This document shows, in pieces, positions 16,062-23,765 of a stretch of 64,000 bases of DNA. This DNA comes from Bradyrhizobium sp. Ec3.3 (GTDB lineage: Bacteria > Pseudomonadota > Alphaproteobacteria > Rhizobiales > Xanthobacteraceae). The stretch covers positions 29,278 through 93,277 of the forward strand of contig NZ_AXAS01000040.1 in assembly GCF_000472925.1 (NCBI RefSeq), read 5' to 3'. The stretch's first letter is position 1. Each line of letters starts with the position of its first letter. The notes under the pieces are model-generated. The model made no database searches. It saw only the letters and a list, made by a program, of their open reading frames with translations, and was not told where the DNA came from. The position numbers and the translations under genes are program-made.

Positions 16062-17864
16062 ATGCGCAAGGTGCTACTGGCGACGTTTCTTGGCTCTGCC
16101 GCGGCTCTGGCCGCCGGCAGCGCTTCAGCCAATGACGAGCTGATCAAGATGTCGCAAAACCCCAAAGACTGGGTGATGCCTACGGGTGACTACGCCAACT
16201 CCCGCTATTCCAAACTCAATCAGATCAACGCACAGAACGTCGGCAAGCTGCAGGTCGCATGGACCTTCTCGACCGGCGTGCTGCGCGGCCACGAAGGCGG
16301 ACCGCTCATCATCGGAAACGTGATGTACGTCCACACGCCGTTCCCGAACAAGGTCTACGCCCTTGACCTTTCCAACGAGAACAAGATCATCTGGAAGTAC
16401 GAGCCGAAGCAGGATCCGAACGTCATCCCTGTGATGTGCTGCGACACGGTTAACCGCGGCTTGGCCTACGGCGACGGCAAGATCTTCCTTCATCAAGCCG
16501 ACACCACGCTCGTCGCGCTCGATTCCAAGACCGGCCAAGTTGCCTGGACTGCAAAGAACGGCGATCCCACCAAGGGCGAGACCGGAACCTCGGCGCCGAT
16601 GGTCATCAAGGACAAGGTGCTGGTCGGCATTTCCGGTGGTGAGTTCGGCGTGCAGGCCCACATGACGGCCTACGACATCAAGACCGGCAAGCAGGTCTGG
16701 CGTGGGTACTCGGAAGGGCCGGATGACCAGATCCTGGTCGACGACAAGACCACGGCTCTGGGCAAGCCGGTCGGCAAGGACTCCAGCCTCAAGACCTGGC
16801 AAGGCGATCAGTGGAAGATCGGCGGCGGCGCCACCTGGGGATGGATCTCCTATGATCCTGCTCTGAACCTCATCTACTACGGCTCCGGCAACCCCTCGAC
16901 CTGGAACCCGAAGCAGCGTCCGGGCGACAACAAGTGGTCGATGACGATCTGGGCCCGCAATCCCGACACTGGCGTGGCCAAGTGGGTCTACCAGATGACG
17001 CCCCACGACGAGTGGGACTATGACGGCGTCAACGAGATGATCCTCTCGGATCAGCAGATCAACGGCCAGGCGCGCAAGCTGCTCACCCACTTCGACCGCA
17101 ACGGTCTCGGCTACACCCTGGACCGTGAAACGGGCGAGCTGCTGGTCGCCGAGAAGTACGATCCGAAGGTGAACTGGACCTCCGGCGTCGATATGGACAA
17201 GAACTCGCCGACCTATGGCCGTCCGAAGGTTCTCGATGCTGCCTCCACGGAGAAGGGCGGAGAGGACCACAACACCAAGGGCATCTGCCCGGCCGCGCTC
17301 GGCACCAAGGACGAGCAGCCGGCAGCCTACTCGCCGGACACGCAGCTGTTCTACGTTCCGACCAACCACGTCTGCATGGACTACGAACCGTTCAAGGTCA
17401 GCTACACCGCGGGCCAGCCCTATGTGGGTGCGACGCTCTCGATGTATCCGCCGCAGGGCGAGACCAACATGGGCAACTTCATCGCCTGGGACGGCAAGAC
17501 CGGCAAGATCGTGTGGTCCAACAAGGAGCAGTTCTCGGTCTGGTCGGGTGCGCTCGCAACCGGCGGCGGCGTGGTGTTCTACGGCACGCTCGAAGGCTAC
17601 CTGAAGGCGGTCGACGCCAAGACCGGCAAGGAGCTCTACAAGTTCAAGACTCCTTCCGGCATCATCGGCAACGTCACGACCTATGAGAACGGCGGCAAGC
17701 AGTACGTCGCAGTGCTCTCCGGCGTGGGTGGCTGGGCCGGCATCGGTCTGGCGGCAGGCCTGACCGATCCGACCGCCGGTCTCGGCGCAGTCGGCGGCTA
17801 CGCGGCACTGTCGAACTACACGGCGCTCGGCGGCACGCTGACCGTGTTCTCGCTGCCGAACTAG
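16062..17864 (+). CDS. xoxF: XoxF, lanthanide-dependent methanol dehydrogenase
   Basis: Periplasmic quinoprotein of 600 residues that oxidises methanol (and often formaldehyde) with PQQ and a lanthanide. Signal peptide about 1-23. The PQQ disulfide pair is C126-C127. Metal ligands Glu194 and Asn277, catalytic Asp319 and lanthanide-specific Asp321 are all present (HDEWDYDGVNEM); calcium-type MxaF has Ala at the last of these. The C-terminal GVGGWAGIGLAAGL and ALGGTLTVF stretches are typical of XoxF. Start ATG 16062 rather than 16056 because aggagg (16049-16054) is then 7 bases away. Downstream are cytochrome XoxG, formaldehyde dehydrogenase and Gfa, completing a methanol-to-formate path. No mxaF is present in the window. 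Confidence 0.96.
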   Translation: MRKVLLATFLGSAAALAAGSASANDELIKMSQNPKDWVMPTGDYANSRYSKLNQINAQNVGKLQVAWTFSTGVLRGHEGGPLIIGNVMYVHTPFPNKVYALDLSNENKIIWKYEPKQDPNVIPVMCCDTVNRGLAYGDGKIFLHQADTTLVALDSKTGQVAWTAKNGDPTKGETGTSAPMVIKDKVLVGISGGEFGVQAHMTAYDIKTGKQVWRGYSEGPDDQILVDDKTTALGKPVGKDSSLKTWQGDQWKIGGGATWGWISYDPALNLIYYGSGNPSTWNPKQRPGDNKWSMTIWARNPDTGVAKWVYQMTPHDEWDYDGVNEMILSDQQINGQARKLLTHFDRNGLGYTLDRETGELLVAEKYDPKVNWTSGVDMDKNSPTYGRPKVLDAASTEKGGEDHNTKGICPAALGTKDEQPAAYSPDTQLFYVPTNHVCMDYEPFKVSYTAGQPYVGATLSMYPPQGETNMGNFIAWDGKTGKIVWSNKEQFSVWSGALATGGGVVFYGTLEGYLKAVDAKTGKELYKFKTPSGIIGNVTTYENGGKQYVAVLSGVGGWAGIGLAAGLTDPTAGLGAVGGYAALSNYTALGGTLTVFSLPN

Positions 17865-17882
17865 GCTCAACCTCGTATCGTC

Positions 17883-17911
17883 CCGGCGCGTGGATCAACT
17901 CCACGCGCCGG
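17883..17911 (+). terminator. Intercistronic hairpin between xoxF and xoxG
   Basis: A perfect 11-base GC-rich stem (ccggcgcgtgg, 17883-17893; ccacgcgccgg, 17901-17911) with loop atcaact. No U-tract follows, so it is more likely to protect the highly expressed xoxF message or partially attenuate transcription into xoxG than to stop it fully. Confidence 0.55.
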
Positions 17912-17947
17912 CTCGTCTCCACCGCGCGCTGTCGAGGAAAAAATCTC

Positions 17948-18466
17948 TTGCGTAGAATCTGCTCTGTCATAGCTGCGATGATCATCGTCGCGTCCGGAGG
18001 AATTGCACTCGCGGACGGCTCGGGCGACCCGGCCGCGGTCAAGCAAAACGAGAATGGTGAGTGGCTCGATAAGGAAGGAAACCCGACCTACAAGATCACT
18101 GAGGGATCCGTGGACTGGTACACCTATTCCGGATACCGCCGCTATCACTCGGACTGCCACGTCTGTCACGGCCCGGATGGAATGGGATCGACCTACGCTC
18201 CGGCGTTGAAGGACTCCCTGAAGACCATGAGCTACGCCGACTTCCTCGGCGTCGTCGCCTCAGGCCGGAAGAATGTCTCGACCGCGCAGGAGAACGTGAT
18301 GCCGGCCTTCGGCGACAATCCGAACGTCGCTTGCTACATGGACGATCTCTACGTCTATCTGCGCGCCCGTTCCAACGAAGCCTGGGGCCGCGCGCGGCCG
18401 GGCAAGCACGAGGACAAGACTGAGGCCTACACCAAGGCCGAAGATTCCTGCATGGGCAGGAAATGA
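17948..18466 (+). CDS. xoxG: XoxG, cytochrome c partner of XoxF
   Basis: A 172-residue exported cytochrome c with one haem-binding site C70-H-V-C73-H74 and a probable distal Met in ENVMPAFGDN. The arrangement (an N-terminal extension before the haem site, then YADFLGVVASGR and NVACYMDDLYVYLRAR) matches the c-type cytochromes encoded after xoxF in methylotrophs. It accepts electrons from XoxF in the periplasm. TTG 17948 is the best start since gagg lies 10 bases before and the signal peptide is then complete; an internal ATG ten codons later would cut it. It has two further cysteines, C128 and C167. Confidence 0.9.
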   Translation: MRRICSVIAAMIIVASGGIALADGSGDPAAVKQNENGEWLDKEGNPTYKITEGSVDWYTYSGYRRYHSDCHVCHGPDGMGSTYAPALKDSLKTMSYADFLGVVASGRKNVSTAQENVMPAFGDNPNVACYMDDLYVYLRARSNEAWGRARPGKHEDKTEAYTKAEDSCMGRK

Positions 18467-18530
18467 ACGGTTTGGAGCTCGGCTGAGACGACTTCTCGGC
18501 GTCTCCAGGAGAGAATTTGAGGAGCTTACG

Positions 18531-19640
18531 ATGAAGACACGTGCCGCGGTCGCTTTCGAAGCGAAAAAACCGCTTGAGATCGTCGAGGTCGATCTGGAAG
18601 GACCGAAGACCGGCGAAGTTCTGGTCGAGATCAAGGCGACCGGAATTTGCCACACCGACGCCTACACGCTCGACGGTTTCGATAGCGAAGGAATCTTCCC
18701 CTCGATCCTCGGCCACGAGGGCGCCGGCATCATCCGCGAGATCGGCGCAGGCGTCAGCTCGGTGAAGCCTGGCGATCACGTCATCCCGCTCTACACGCCC
18801 GAATGCCGGCAGTGCAAAAGCTGCCTGAGCGGGAAGACCAACCTCTGCACCGCGATCCGCGCGACGCAGGGCAAGGGCGTGATGCCCGACGGCACCAGCC
18901 GCTTCTCCTACAAGGGCAAGCCGATCTATCACTACATGGGCTGCTCGACCTTCTCGAACTTCACGGTGCTGCCGGAAATCGCAGTCGCCAAGATTCGCGA
19001 GGATGCCCCCTTCGACAAGAGCTGCTACATCGGCTGCGGCGTCACGACCGGCGTCGGCGCCGTCGTCAACACCGCCAAGGTCACGCCGGGCTCCAACGTC
19101 GTGGTGTTCGGCCTCGGCGGCATCGGTCTCAACGTGATCCAGGGCGCCAAGATGGCCGGCGCCGACAAGATCATCGGCGTCGACATCAACGACTCCAAGG
19201 AGGATTGGGGCCGCAAGTTCGGCATGACAGACTTCGTCAACCCGAAGAAAGTGACCGGCGACATCGTCCAGCATCTGGTGACGCTGACCGATGGCGGCGC
19301 CGACTACACCTTCGACTGTACCGGCAACACCACGGTGATGCGCCAGGCCCTGGAATGCTGTCATCGTGGCTGGGGAACATCGATCATCATCGGCGTCGCG
19401 GAGGCCGGCAAGGAGATCGCCACCCGCCCGTTCCAGCTCGTCACCGGGCGCAACTGGAGAGGTACCGCGTTCGGCGGCGCACGCGGCCGCACCGACGTGC
19501 CCAAGATCGTCGACTGGTACATGAACGGAAAGATCCAGATCGATCCAATGATCACCCACGTGCTGAAGCTCGAAGACATCAACAAGGGCTTCGACCTGAT
19601 GCACGAGGGCAAGTCGATCCGTTCGGTCGTCGTCTACTAA
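18531..19640 (+). CDS. frmA: S-(hydroxymethyl)glutathione dehydrogenase (class III ADH)
   Basis: Cytoplasmic zinc-dependent, NAD-linked enzyme of 369 residues that oxidises the glutathione-formaldehyde adduct to S-formylglutathione. Catalytic zinc ligands are in TGICHTDAY and GHEGAG, the structural zinc cysteines in PECRQCKSCLSGKTNLC, and the NAD fold in GLGGIGLNV. The length and the C-terminal GARGRTDVPKIVDWYMNG are class III-like. aggagcttacg precedes ATG 18531. Its position after xoxF and xoxG shows it handles formaldehyde from methanol oxidation. No S-formylglutathione hydrolase gene follows, so that step must be encoded elsewhere. Confidence 0.95.
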   Translation: MKTRAAVAFEAKKPLEIVEVDLEGPKTGEVLVEIKATGICHTDAYTLDGFDSEGIFPSILGHEGAGIIREIGAGVSSVKPGDHVIPLYTPECRQCKSCLSGKTNLCTAIRATQGKGVMPDGTSRFSYKGKPIYHYMGCSTFSNFTVLPEIAVAKIREDAPFDKSCYIGCGVTTGVGAVVNTAKVTPGSNVVVFGLGGIGLNVIQGAKMAGADKIIGVDINDSKEDWGRKFGMTDFVNPKKVTGDIVQHLVTLTDGGADYTFDCTGNTTVMRQALECCHRGWGTSIIIGVAEAGKEIATRPFQLVTGRNWRGTAFGGARGRTDVPKIVDWYMNGKIQIDPMITHVLKLEDINKGFDLMHEGKSIRSVVVY

Positions 19641-19673
19641 AACAGAACCATCACCCAAAAGGAGGATCGTCCC

Positions 19674-20237
19674 ATGACTGTTGCTCTCCATCCCTCGATC
19701 GACAATGGCCTCAAACAGGGCAGTGGCAGCTTTGCCGGCGGCACGCTGGTCTGCAAATGCAAGGATCACCCGGTCAAGGTCGGCATCAAGGGCGACGTGG
19801 CGCACAACCACGCCTGCGGCTGCACCAAGTGCTGGAAGCCGCAGGGCGCGACGTTCTCCGTCGTCGCCGTGGTGCCGCGCCAGAACGTCACCGTGCTCGA
19901 GAACGGCGACAAGCTGCAGATCGTCGATCCGTCGGCGGTGATCCAGCGCTGCGCCTGCAAGGCCTGCGGCACGCACATGTACGGCCGCATCGAGAACAAG
20001 GGCCACCCGTTCTACGGCCTCGACTTCATTCATCCCGAGCTGTTCCAGGAGCAGGGCTCGCAGGCGCCGCAATTTGCCGCCTTCGTCTCCTCGGTGATCG
20101 AATCGGGCGTGAAGCCGGAGCAGATGGCCGGCATCCGTTCGCGGCTGAAGGAAATCGGGCTCGAGCCCTATGACTGCCTGTCGCCGGCGCTGATGGACGC
20201 GATCGCGACCCATGTCGCGAAGGCCAGGGCTGCTTAA
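19674..20237 (+). CDS. gfa: S-(hydroxymethyl)glutathione synthase
   Basis: A 187-residue Gfa-family enzyme that speeds the joining of formaldehyde and glutathione, feeding the dehydrogenase encoded just upstream. Zinc-binding cysteines are visible in LVCKCKDHP, HACGCTKCW and CACKACGTH. ggaggatcgtccc precedes ATG 19674. The last codons (gcc agg gct gct taa) fall inside a short tandem repeat that continues past the stop. Confidence 0.93.
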   Translation: MTVALHPSIDNGLKQGSGSFAGGTLVCKCKDHPVKVGIKGDVAHNHACGCTKCWKPQGATFSVVAVVPRQNVTVLENGDKLQIVDPSAVIQRCACKACGTHMYGRIENKGHPFYGLDFIHPELFQEQGSQAPQFAAFVSSVIESGVKPEQMAGIRSRLKEIGLEPYDCLSPALMDAIATHVAKARAA

Positions 20238-20290
20238 GTACCAAGGCTGCTTAAGTAAAAGGCCGCGTAGGTACGAGGCTGCTTAGTGGC
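20228..20290. repeat. Degenerate 16-base tandem repeat at the gfa stop
   Basis: Four consecutive units begin at 20228, 20245, 20261 and 20277: ggctgcttaagtaccaa, ggctgcttaagtaaaa, ggccgcgtaggtacga, ggctgcttagtggc. The first supplies the gfa stop codon. It looks like slippage duplication of the gene end. Confidence 0.7.
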
Positions 20291-20327
20291 AGCCTGAGGC
20301 AACGCGTTCAACCTTGCCGCTTCCTCT

Positions 20328-20425
20328 CGGCTCGCTGGTCTGAACCCAGCGAGCCGGTCGGGTCCTCCAGGATTGGGCGCAAACCGGATGGCCAGCATTG
20401 CCGCCTCATTCGCTTGTGAGGCGGC
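20328..20425 (+). terminator. Two hairpins after the xoxF-gfa operon
   Basis: The first stem is 20328-20338 with 20346-20356 (cggctcgctgg / ccagcgagccg, 7-base loop). The second is 20400-20408 with 20417-20425 (gccgcctca / tgaggcggc, 8-base loop). Neither is followed by a U-tract. They probably mark the 3' end of the gfa transcript. Confidence 0.45.
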
Positions 20426-20432
20426 CGGTTCC

Positions 20433-20559
20433 CTCAGCATCGAGAGTTGTACTCACTCCGCAGAGTCGCCAGCTCGCAAAGCTCGCGTCACTGCGTTCTC
20501 CCTCCCTCGACTGAGGTCTCCTGCTTCGTCCGCGCAGTCCCGCCGGACGAAGCTTTTTT
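20433..20559 (+). ncRNA. Candidate small RNA ending in an intrinsic terminator
   Basis: There is no reading frame of note, but the strand folds. cctcagcatcgag near 20435 can pair with ctcgactgagg near 20508 to close a long arm. The segment between is pyrimidine-rich near its end (ttctccctccctcg). A textbook terminator follows: gcttcgtccg (20523-20532), 11-base loop, cggacgaagc (20544-20553), then six T (20554-20559). The nearest upstream gene ends about 195 bases before, after other hairpins, so the terminator seems to belong to a separate transcript. The 5' end is a guess and no known family is claimed. Confidence 0.35.
20523..20559 (+). terminator. Rho-independent terminator
   Basis: A perfect 10-base stem, 20523-20532 with 20544-20553, is directly followed by tttttt (20554-20559). 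It is the only classical U-tract terminator I found in the window and is oriented on the plus strand. Confidence 0.8.
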
Positions 20560-20893
20560 ATGTCGGTCGCAATGATGCTCTGCCGCACCGCGCAACGGGC
20601 GAGCGACGGGTCGCGCCCAGCTTTTGACAAATCAGGGATGCAATCTGGTCGCGAACACAAGCGGCTGTGATGCCCGCGGTGTCCGGTTTCTGCTAGCATC
20701 ACGCTCGTCACGATGCCGCGCGGAAATCATCAAACAAGAATCAACCGGGAGGTATCGAGCACATTCCAGACATCGCCCGTCGTCATCCCCTCCGCCCCGG
20801 GAGTTGCCTGGGCTTGCGGAAGCAGGGGATGCGGGCGCCGCCACACCAATCACGCGCATCGGATCATTGGCTTAAGAAGAGCGAGAAACGATC

Positions 20894-21346
20894 ATGATCA
20901 AGATAAAAATCAACGGCCAGGAACAAAGCTGGGATGGCGACCCGGATCTTCCGCTGCTCTGGTTTCTCCGCGACGAGGTCGGGCTGACCGGCACCAAATT
21001 CGGCTGCGGCCAGGCGCTGTGTGGGGCCTGCACCGTCATCGTCGACAAGGAAGCGGTGCGCGCCTGCATCACTTCGGTCAATGACGTCGCGGGCCGCGAG
21101 GTCACGACCATCGAGGGCCTGCATCCGAACGGCGATCATCCCGTGCAGAAAGCGTGGCGCCAGGTCAACGTTCCCCAATGCGGCTTCTGCCAGGCTGGCC
21201 AGATCATGCAGGCCGCGGCGCTGCTGATGGACAATGCAAAGCCGTCGCATGACCAGATCCGCCAGGCGATGGCGGGCAACATCTGCCGCTGCGGCTGCTA
21301 CCAGCGCATCGAGAACGCCGTCCATCTCGCATCGACGGGGGTGTGA
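20894..21346 (+). CDS. 2Fe-2S subunit of a periplasmic molybdenum hydroxylase
   Basis: Small subunit (150 residues) of the isoquinoline 1-oxidoreductase/aldehyde dehydrogenase type. The first [2Fe-2S] cluster cysteines are in GCGQALCGACTV with a later C in RACITS; the second are in QCGFCQAG and NICRCGCY. It transfers electrons from the molybdenum subunit encoded 2 bases downstream. No signal peptide is visible, as usual, since the folded pair is exported with the Tat signal of the large subunit. There is no FAD subunit gene, so electrons probably go to a cytochrome or quinone and not to NAD. Confidence 0.9.
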   Translation: MIKIKINGQEQSWDGDPDLPLLWFLRDEVGLTGTKFGCGQALCGACTVIVDKEAVRACITSVNDVAGREVTTIEGLHPNGDHPVQKAWRQVNVPQCGFCQAGQIMQAAALLMDNAKPSHDQIRQAMAGNICRCGCYQRIENAVHLASTGV

Positions 21347-21348
21347 TC

Positions 21349-23664
21349 ATGAATTTCATCGACAACCCAAAGAAGCTTCGCGGCTTCGAGAAGCACGTCA
21401 GAATCGAGAAGGTTTCCCGCCGCAGCATCCTGAAGGGACTGGGCGTCACCGGCGGCTTCGTGCTCGCCGCGCCCGTGATGTCGCGCCAGGCCTTCGCCTA
21501 TGAGACCGGCGCCGGGAAGATGCCGCACGGCGTCGTGGTCGATCCGCGCGTGTTCGTCGCGGTCGCTCCCGACGGCATCGTCACCATCGTCGCGCACCGC
21601 TCCGAGATGGGTACCGGCGTGCGCACCAGCCTGCCGCTGATCGTCGCCGAGGAGATGGAAGCCAACTGGTCGAGGGTCAAGGTCCAGCAGGCGCATGGCG
21701 ACGAGGTCATGTACGGCAACCAGGACACCGACGGCTCCCGCAGCACGCGGCACTATCTGATCCCGATGCGCCAGATCGGCGCCTCGGCGCGCATCATGCT
21801 GGAGCAGGCCGCAGCCAAGCGCTGGGGCGTGCCGGCGACGGAGGTGAAGGCGGTCAATCACGAGGTCGTTCACGGCGCCAGCGGACGCAAGCTCGGCTTC
21901 GGCGAGCTCGCCGCCGACGCGGCCAAGGAATCCTTGCCCAGCGTCGACAGCCTCAAGCTGAAGGACCCCAAGGATTTCCGTTATCTCACCAAGGGCCAGA
22001 TCGGCATCGTCGACCTCCACGACATCACCACGGGGAAGGCAGGCTACGGCGCCGACGTGCGGCTGCCCGGTATGAAATACGCCGTCATCGCGCGCCCGCC
22101 GGTGACCGGTGGCAAGCTGGTCTCGTTCGACCCGGCCGACGCAATGAAGGTCTCGGGCGTCGAGAAGGTGATGGAGGTGCGCGGCTGGCCGTGGCCCTCG
22201 AAATTCCAGCCGCTCGGCGGCGTGGCCGTGATCGCCCGCAACACGGGCGCGGCGATCAAGGGACGCGATGCGCTGAAGATCGTCTGGGACGACGGGCCGA
22301 ACGGCAAGTACGAGTCGGTCGCCTACCGCAAGGAGCTCGAGGAAGCTGCACGCAAGCCCGGTCTCGTCGTGCGCAAGGAGGGCGATGCGGATGCCGCGCT
22401 CAAGAGCGCCGACAAGGTGATCGTCGGCGAGTACTACGTCCCTCACCTCGCCCATGTCAGCATGGAGCCGCCGGTGGCGGTTGCCGACGTCAAGGGCGAC
22501 AAGGCTGAGATCTGGGCGCCGGTGCAGAGTCCGGGTGGCACCCGCGAGGACGTCGCCAAGACGCTCGGCATCCCCGAGCAGAACGTCACCGTGAACGTGA
22601 CGCTGCTCGGTGGCGGCTTTGGCCGCAAGTCGAAATGCGACTATGCGCTCGAAGCCGCCCTGCTCTCCAAGGAGCTCGGCGCGCCCGTGAAGGTGCAGTG
22701 GACGCGGGAGGACGACCTCCACAACGGCTTCCTGCACACCGTCTCGGTCGAGCGCATCGAGGCGGGTCTCGACAAGAGCGGCAAGGTGATCGCCTGGCGC
22801 CACCGCAGCGTCGCTCCCAGCATCGCCTCGACGTTTGCGGCGGGAACCGTGCATCAGGCCTCGTTCGAGCTCGGCATGGGCCTCGTCGACATGCCCTTCG
22901 AGATCGCCAACGTCTCCTGCGAGAATCCGGAAGCGGCCGCCCGTACCAGGATCGGCTGGTTCCGCTCGGTCTCCAACATCCCGCGCGCCTTCGCGGTGCA
23001 GTCGATGGTCGGCGAGATCGCGCAGGCCATCGGCCGCGATCAGAAGGACATGCTGCTCGAGCTGATCGGTTCGCCCCGCATCGTCAAGCTCACTTCGGTG
23101 AAGGACCTCTGGAACTATGGCGAGCCCTATGACAGCTACCCGATCGACACCGCGCGCCTGCGCAAGGTGGTCGAGCTGGTGGCCGACAAGGGCGAATGGG
23201 GCCGCCAGGTGCCGAAGGGCCATGGGCTCGGCATCGCCGCGCATCGCAGCTTCGTCAGCTACATCGCGACGATCGTGGAAGTGGCCGTCGACGATAAGGG
23301 CAAGCTGACGATCCCGCGGGTCGACACCGCCATCGACTGCGGCACCTTCGTCAATCCCGAGCGCATCCAGTCCCAGATCGAGGGCGCTGCGATCATGGGC
23401 CTGAGCCTCGCCAAATATGGCGAGATCACCTTCAAGGACGGCAAGGTCCAGCAGAAGAACTATGACGATTTCCCGGTGATCCGGATGGACGAATCTCCGC
23501 TGCTGACCAACGTCCATATCGTGCCGCCGGGGCCCGACACGCCCCCGAGCGGCGTCGGCGAGCCCGGCGTGCCGCCATTCGCGCCGGCGCTGATCAACGC
23601 GATCTTCGCCGCGACCGGCAAGCGCATCCGCTCACTTCCGATCGGCAAGCAGTTGGAAGCCTGA
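21349..23664 (+). CDS. Molybdenum-binding subunit, Tat-exported aldehyde oxidoreductase type
   Basis: Large subunit of 771 residues (xanthine dehydrogenase family, IorB-like). The N-terminus has a twin-arginine signal (VSRRSILKGLGV) before a hydrophobic stretch, so the enzyme works in the periplasm. Molybdopterin-domain signatures include LGGGFGRKSKCDY and the C-terminal PPSGVGEPGVPPFAPALINA, whose Glu is the likely active-site base. ATG 21349 lies 2 bases after the stop of the iron-sulfur subunit. Lying among alcohol-oxidising quinoproteins, it may oxidise the aldehydes they make; isoquinoline-like N-heterocycles are the alternative. Confidence 0.88.
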   Translation: MNFIDNPKKLRGFEKHVRIEKVSRRSILKGLGVTGGFVLAAPVMSRQAFAYETGAGKMPHGVVVDPRVFVAVAPDGIVTIVAHRSEMGTGVRTSLPLIVAEEMEANWSRVKVQQAHGDEVMYGNQDTDGSRSTRHYLIPMRQIGASARIMLEQAAAKRWGVPATEVKAVNHEVVHGASGRKLGFGELAADAAKESLPSVDSLKLKDPKDFRYLTKGQIGIVDLHDITTGKAGYGADVRLPGMKYAVIARPPVTGGKLVSFDPADAMKVSGVEKVMEVRGWPWPSKFQPLGGVAVIARNTGAAIKGRDALKIVWDDGPNGKYESVAYRKELEEAARKPGLVVRKEGDADAALKSADKVIVGEYYVPHLAHVSMEPPVAVADVKGDKAEIWAPVQSPGGTREDVAKTLGIPEQNVTVNVTLLGGGFGRKSKCDYALEAALLSKELGAPVKVQWTREDDLHNGFLHTVSVERIEAGLDKSGKVIAWRHRSVAPSIASTFAAGTVHQASFELGMGLVDMPFEIANVSCENPEAAARTRIGWFRSVSNIPRAFAVQSMVGEIAQAIGRDQKDMLLELIGSPRIVKLTSVKDLWNYGEPYDSYPIDTARLRKVVELVADKGEWGRQVPKGHGLGIAAHRSFVSYIATIVEVAVDDKGKLTIPRVDTAIDCGTFVNPERIQSQIEGAAIMGLSLAKYGEITFKDGKVQQKNYDDFPVIRMDESPLLTNVHIVPPGPDTPPSGVGEPGVPPFAPALINAIFAATGKRIRSLPIGKQLEA

Positions 23665-23675
23665 GCACAAGCAGA

Positions 23676-23705
23676 AATGCGGCGGACGTTACCGTCCGCC
23701 GCATT
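23676..23705. terminator. Bidirectional terminator hairpin between convergent genes
   Basis: A perfect 13-base stem, aatgcggcggacg (23676-23688) and cgtccgccgcatt (23693-23705), with loop ttac, lies between the molybdenum subunit and the convergent third quinoprotein. There is no U-tract on either strand, but the stem is very stable and the place is right for ending both transcripts. Confidence 0.7.
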
Positions 23706-23765
23706 GCTACTCCCCCCTGGCCGCGCCGCTTCCTTCGATCCGCCTCCAGGAACTTCTTCAGCGAG

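Noticed and set aside
16125..17870. Long open frame antisense to xoxF (581 codons)
   Set aside because: GC-rich genes routinely give long antisense frames. It has no family motif, no ribosome site, and mirrors XoxF exactly. The same applies to long antisense frames at 18096-20213, 21298-23517 and 24084-25511.
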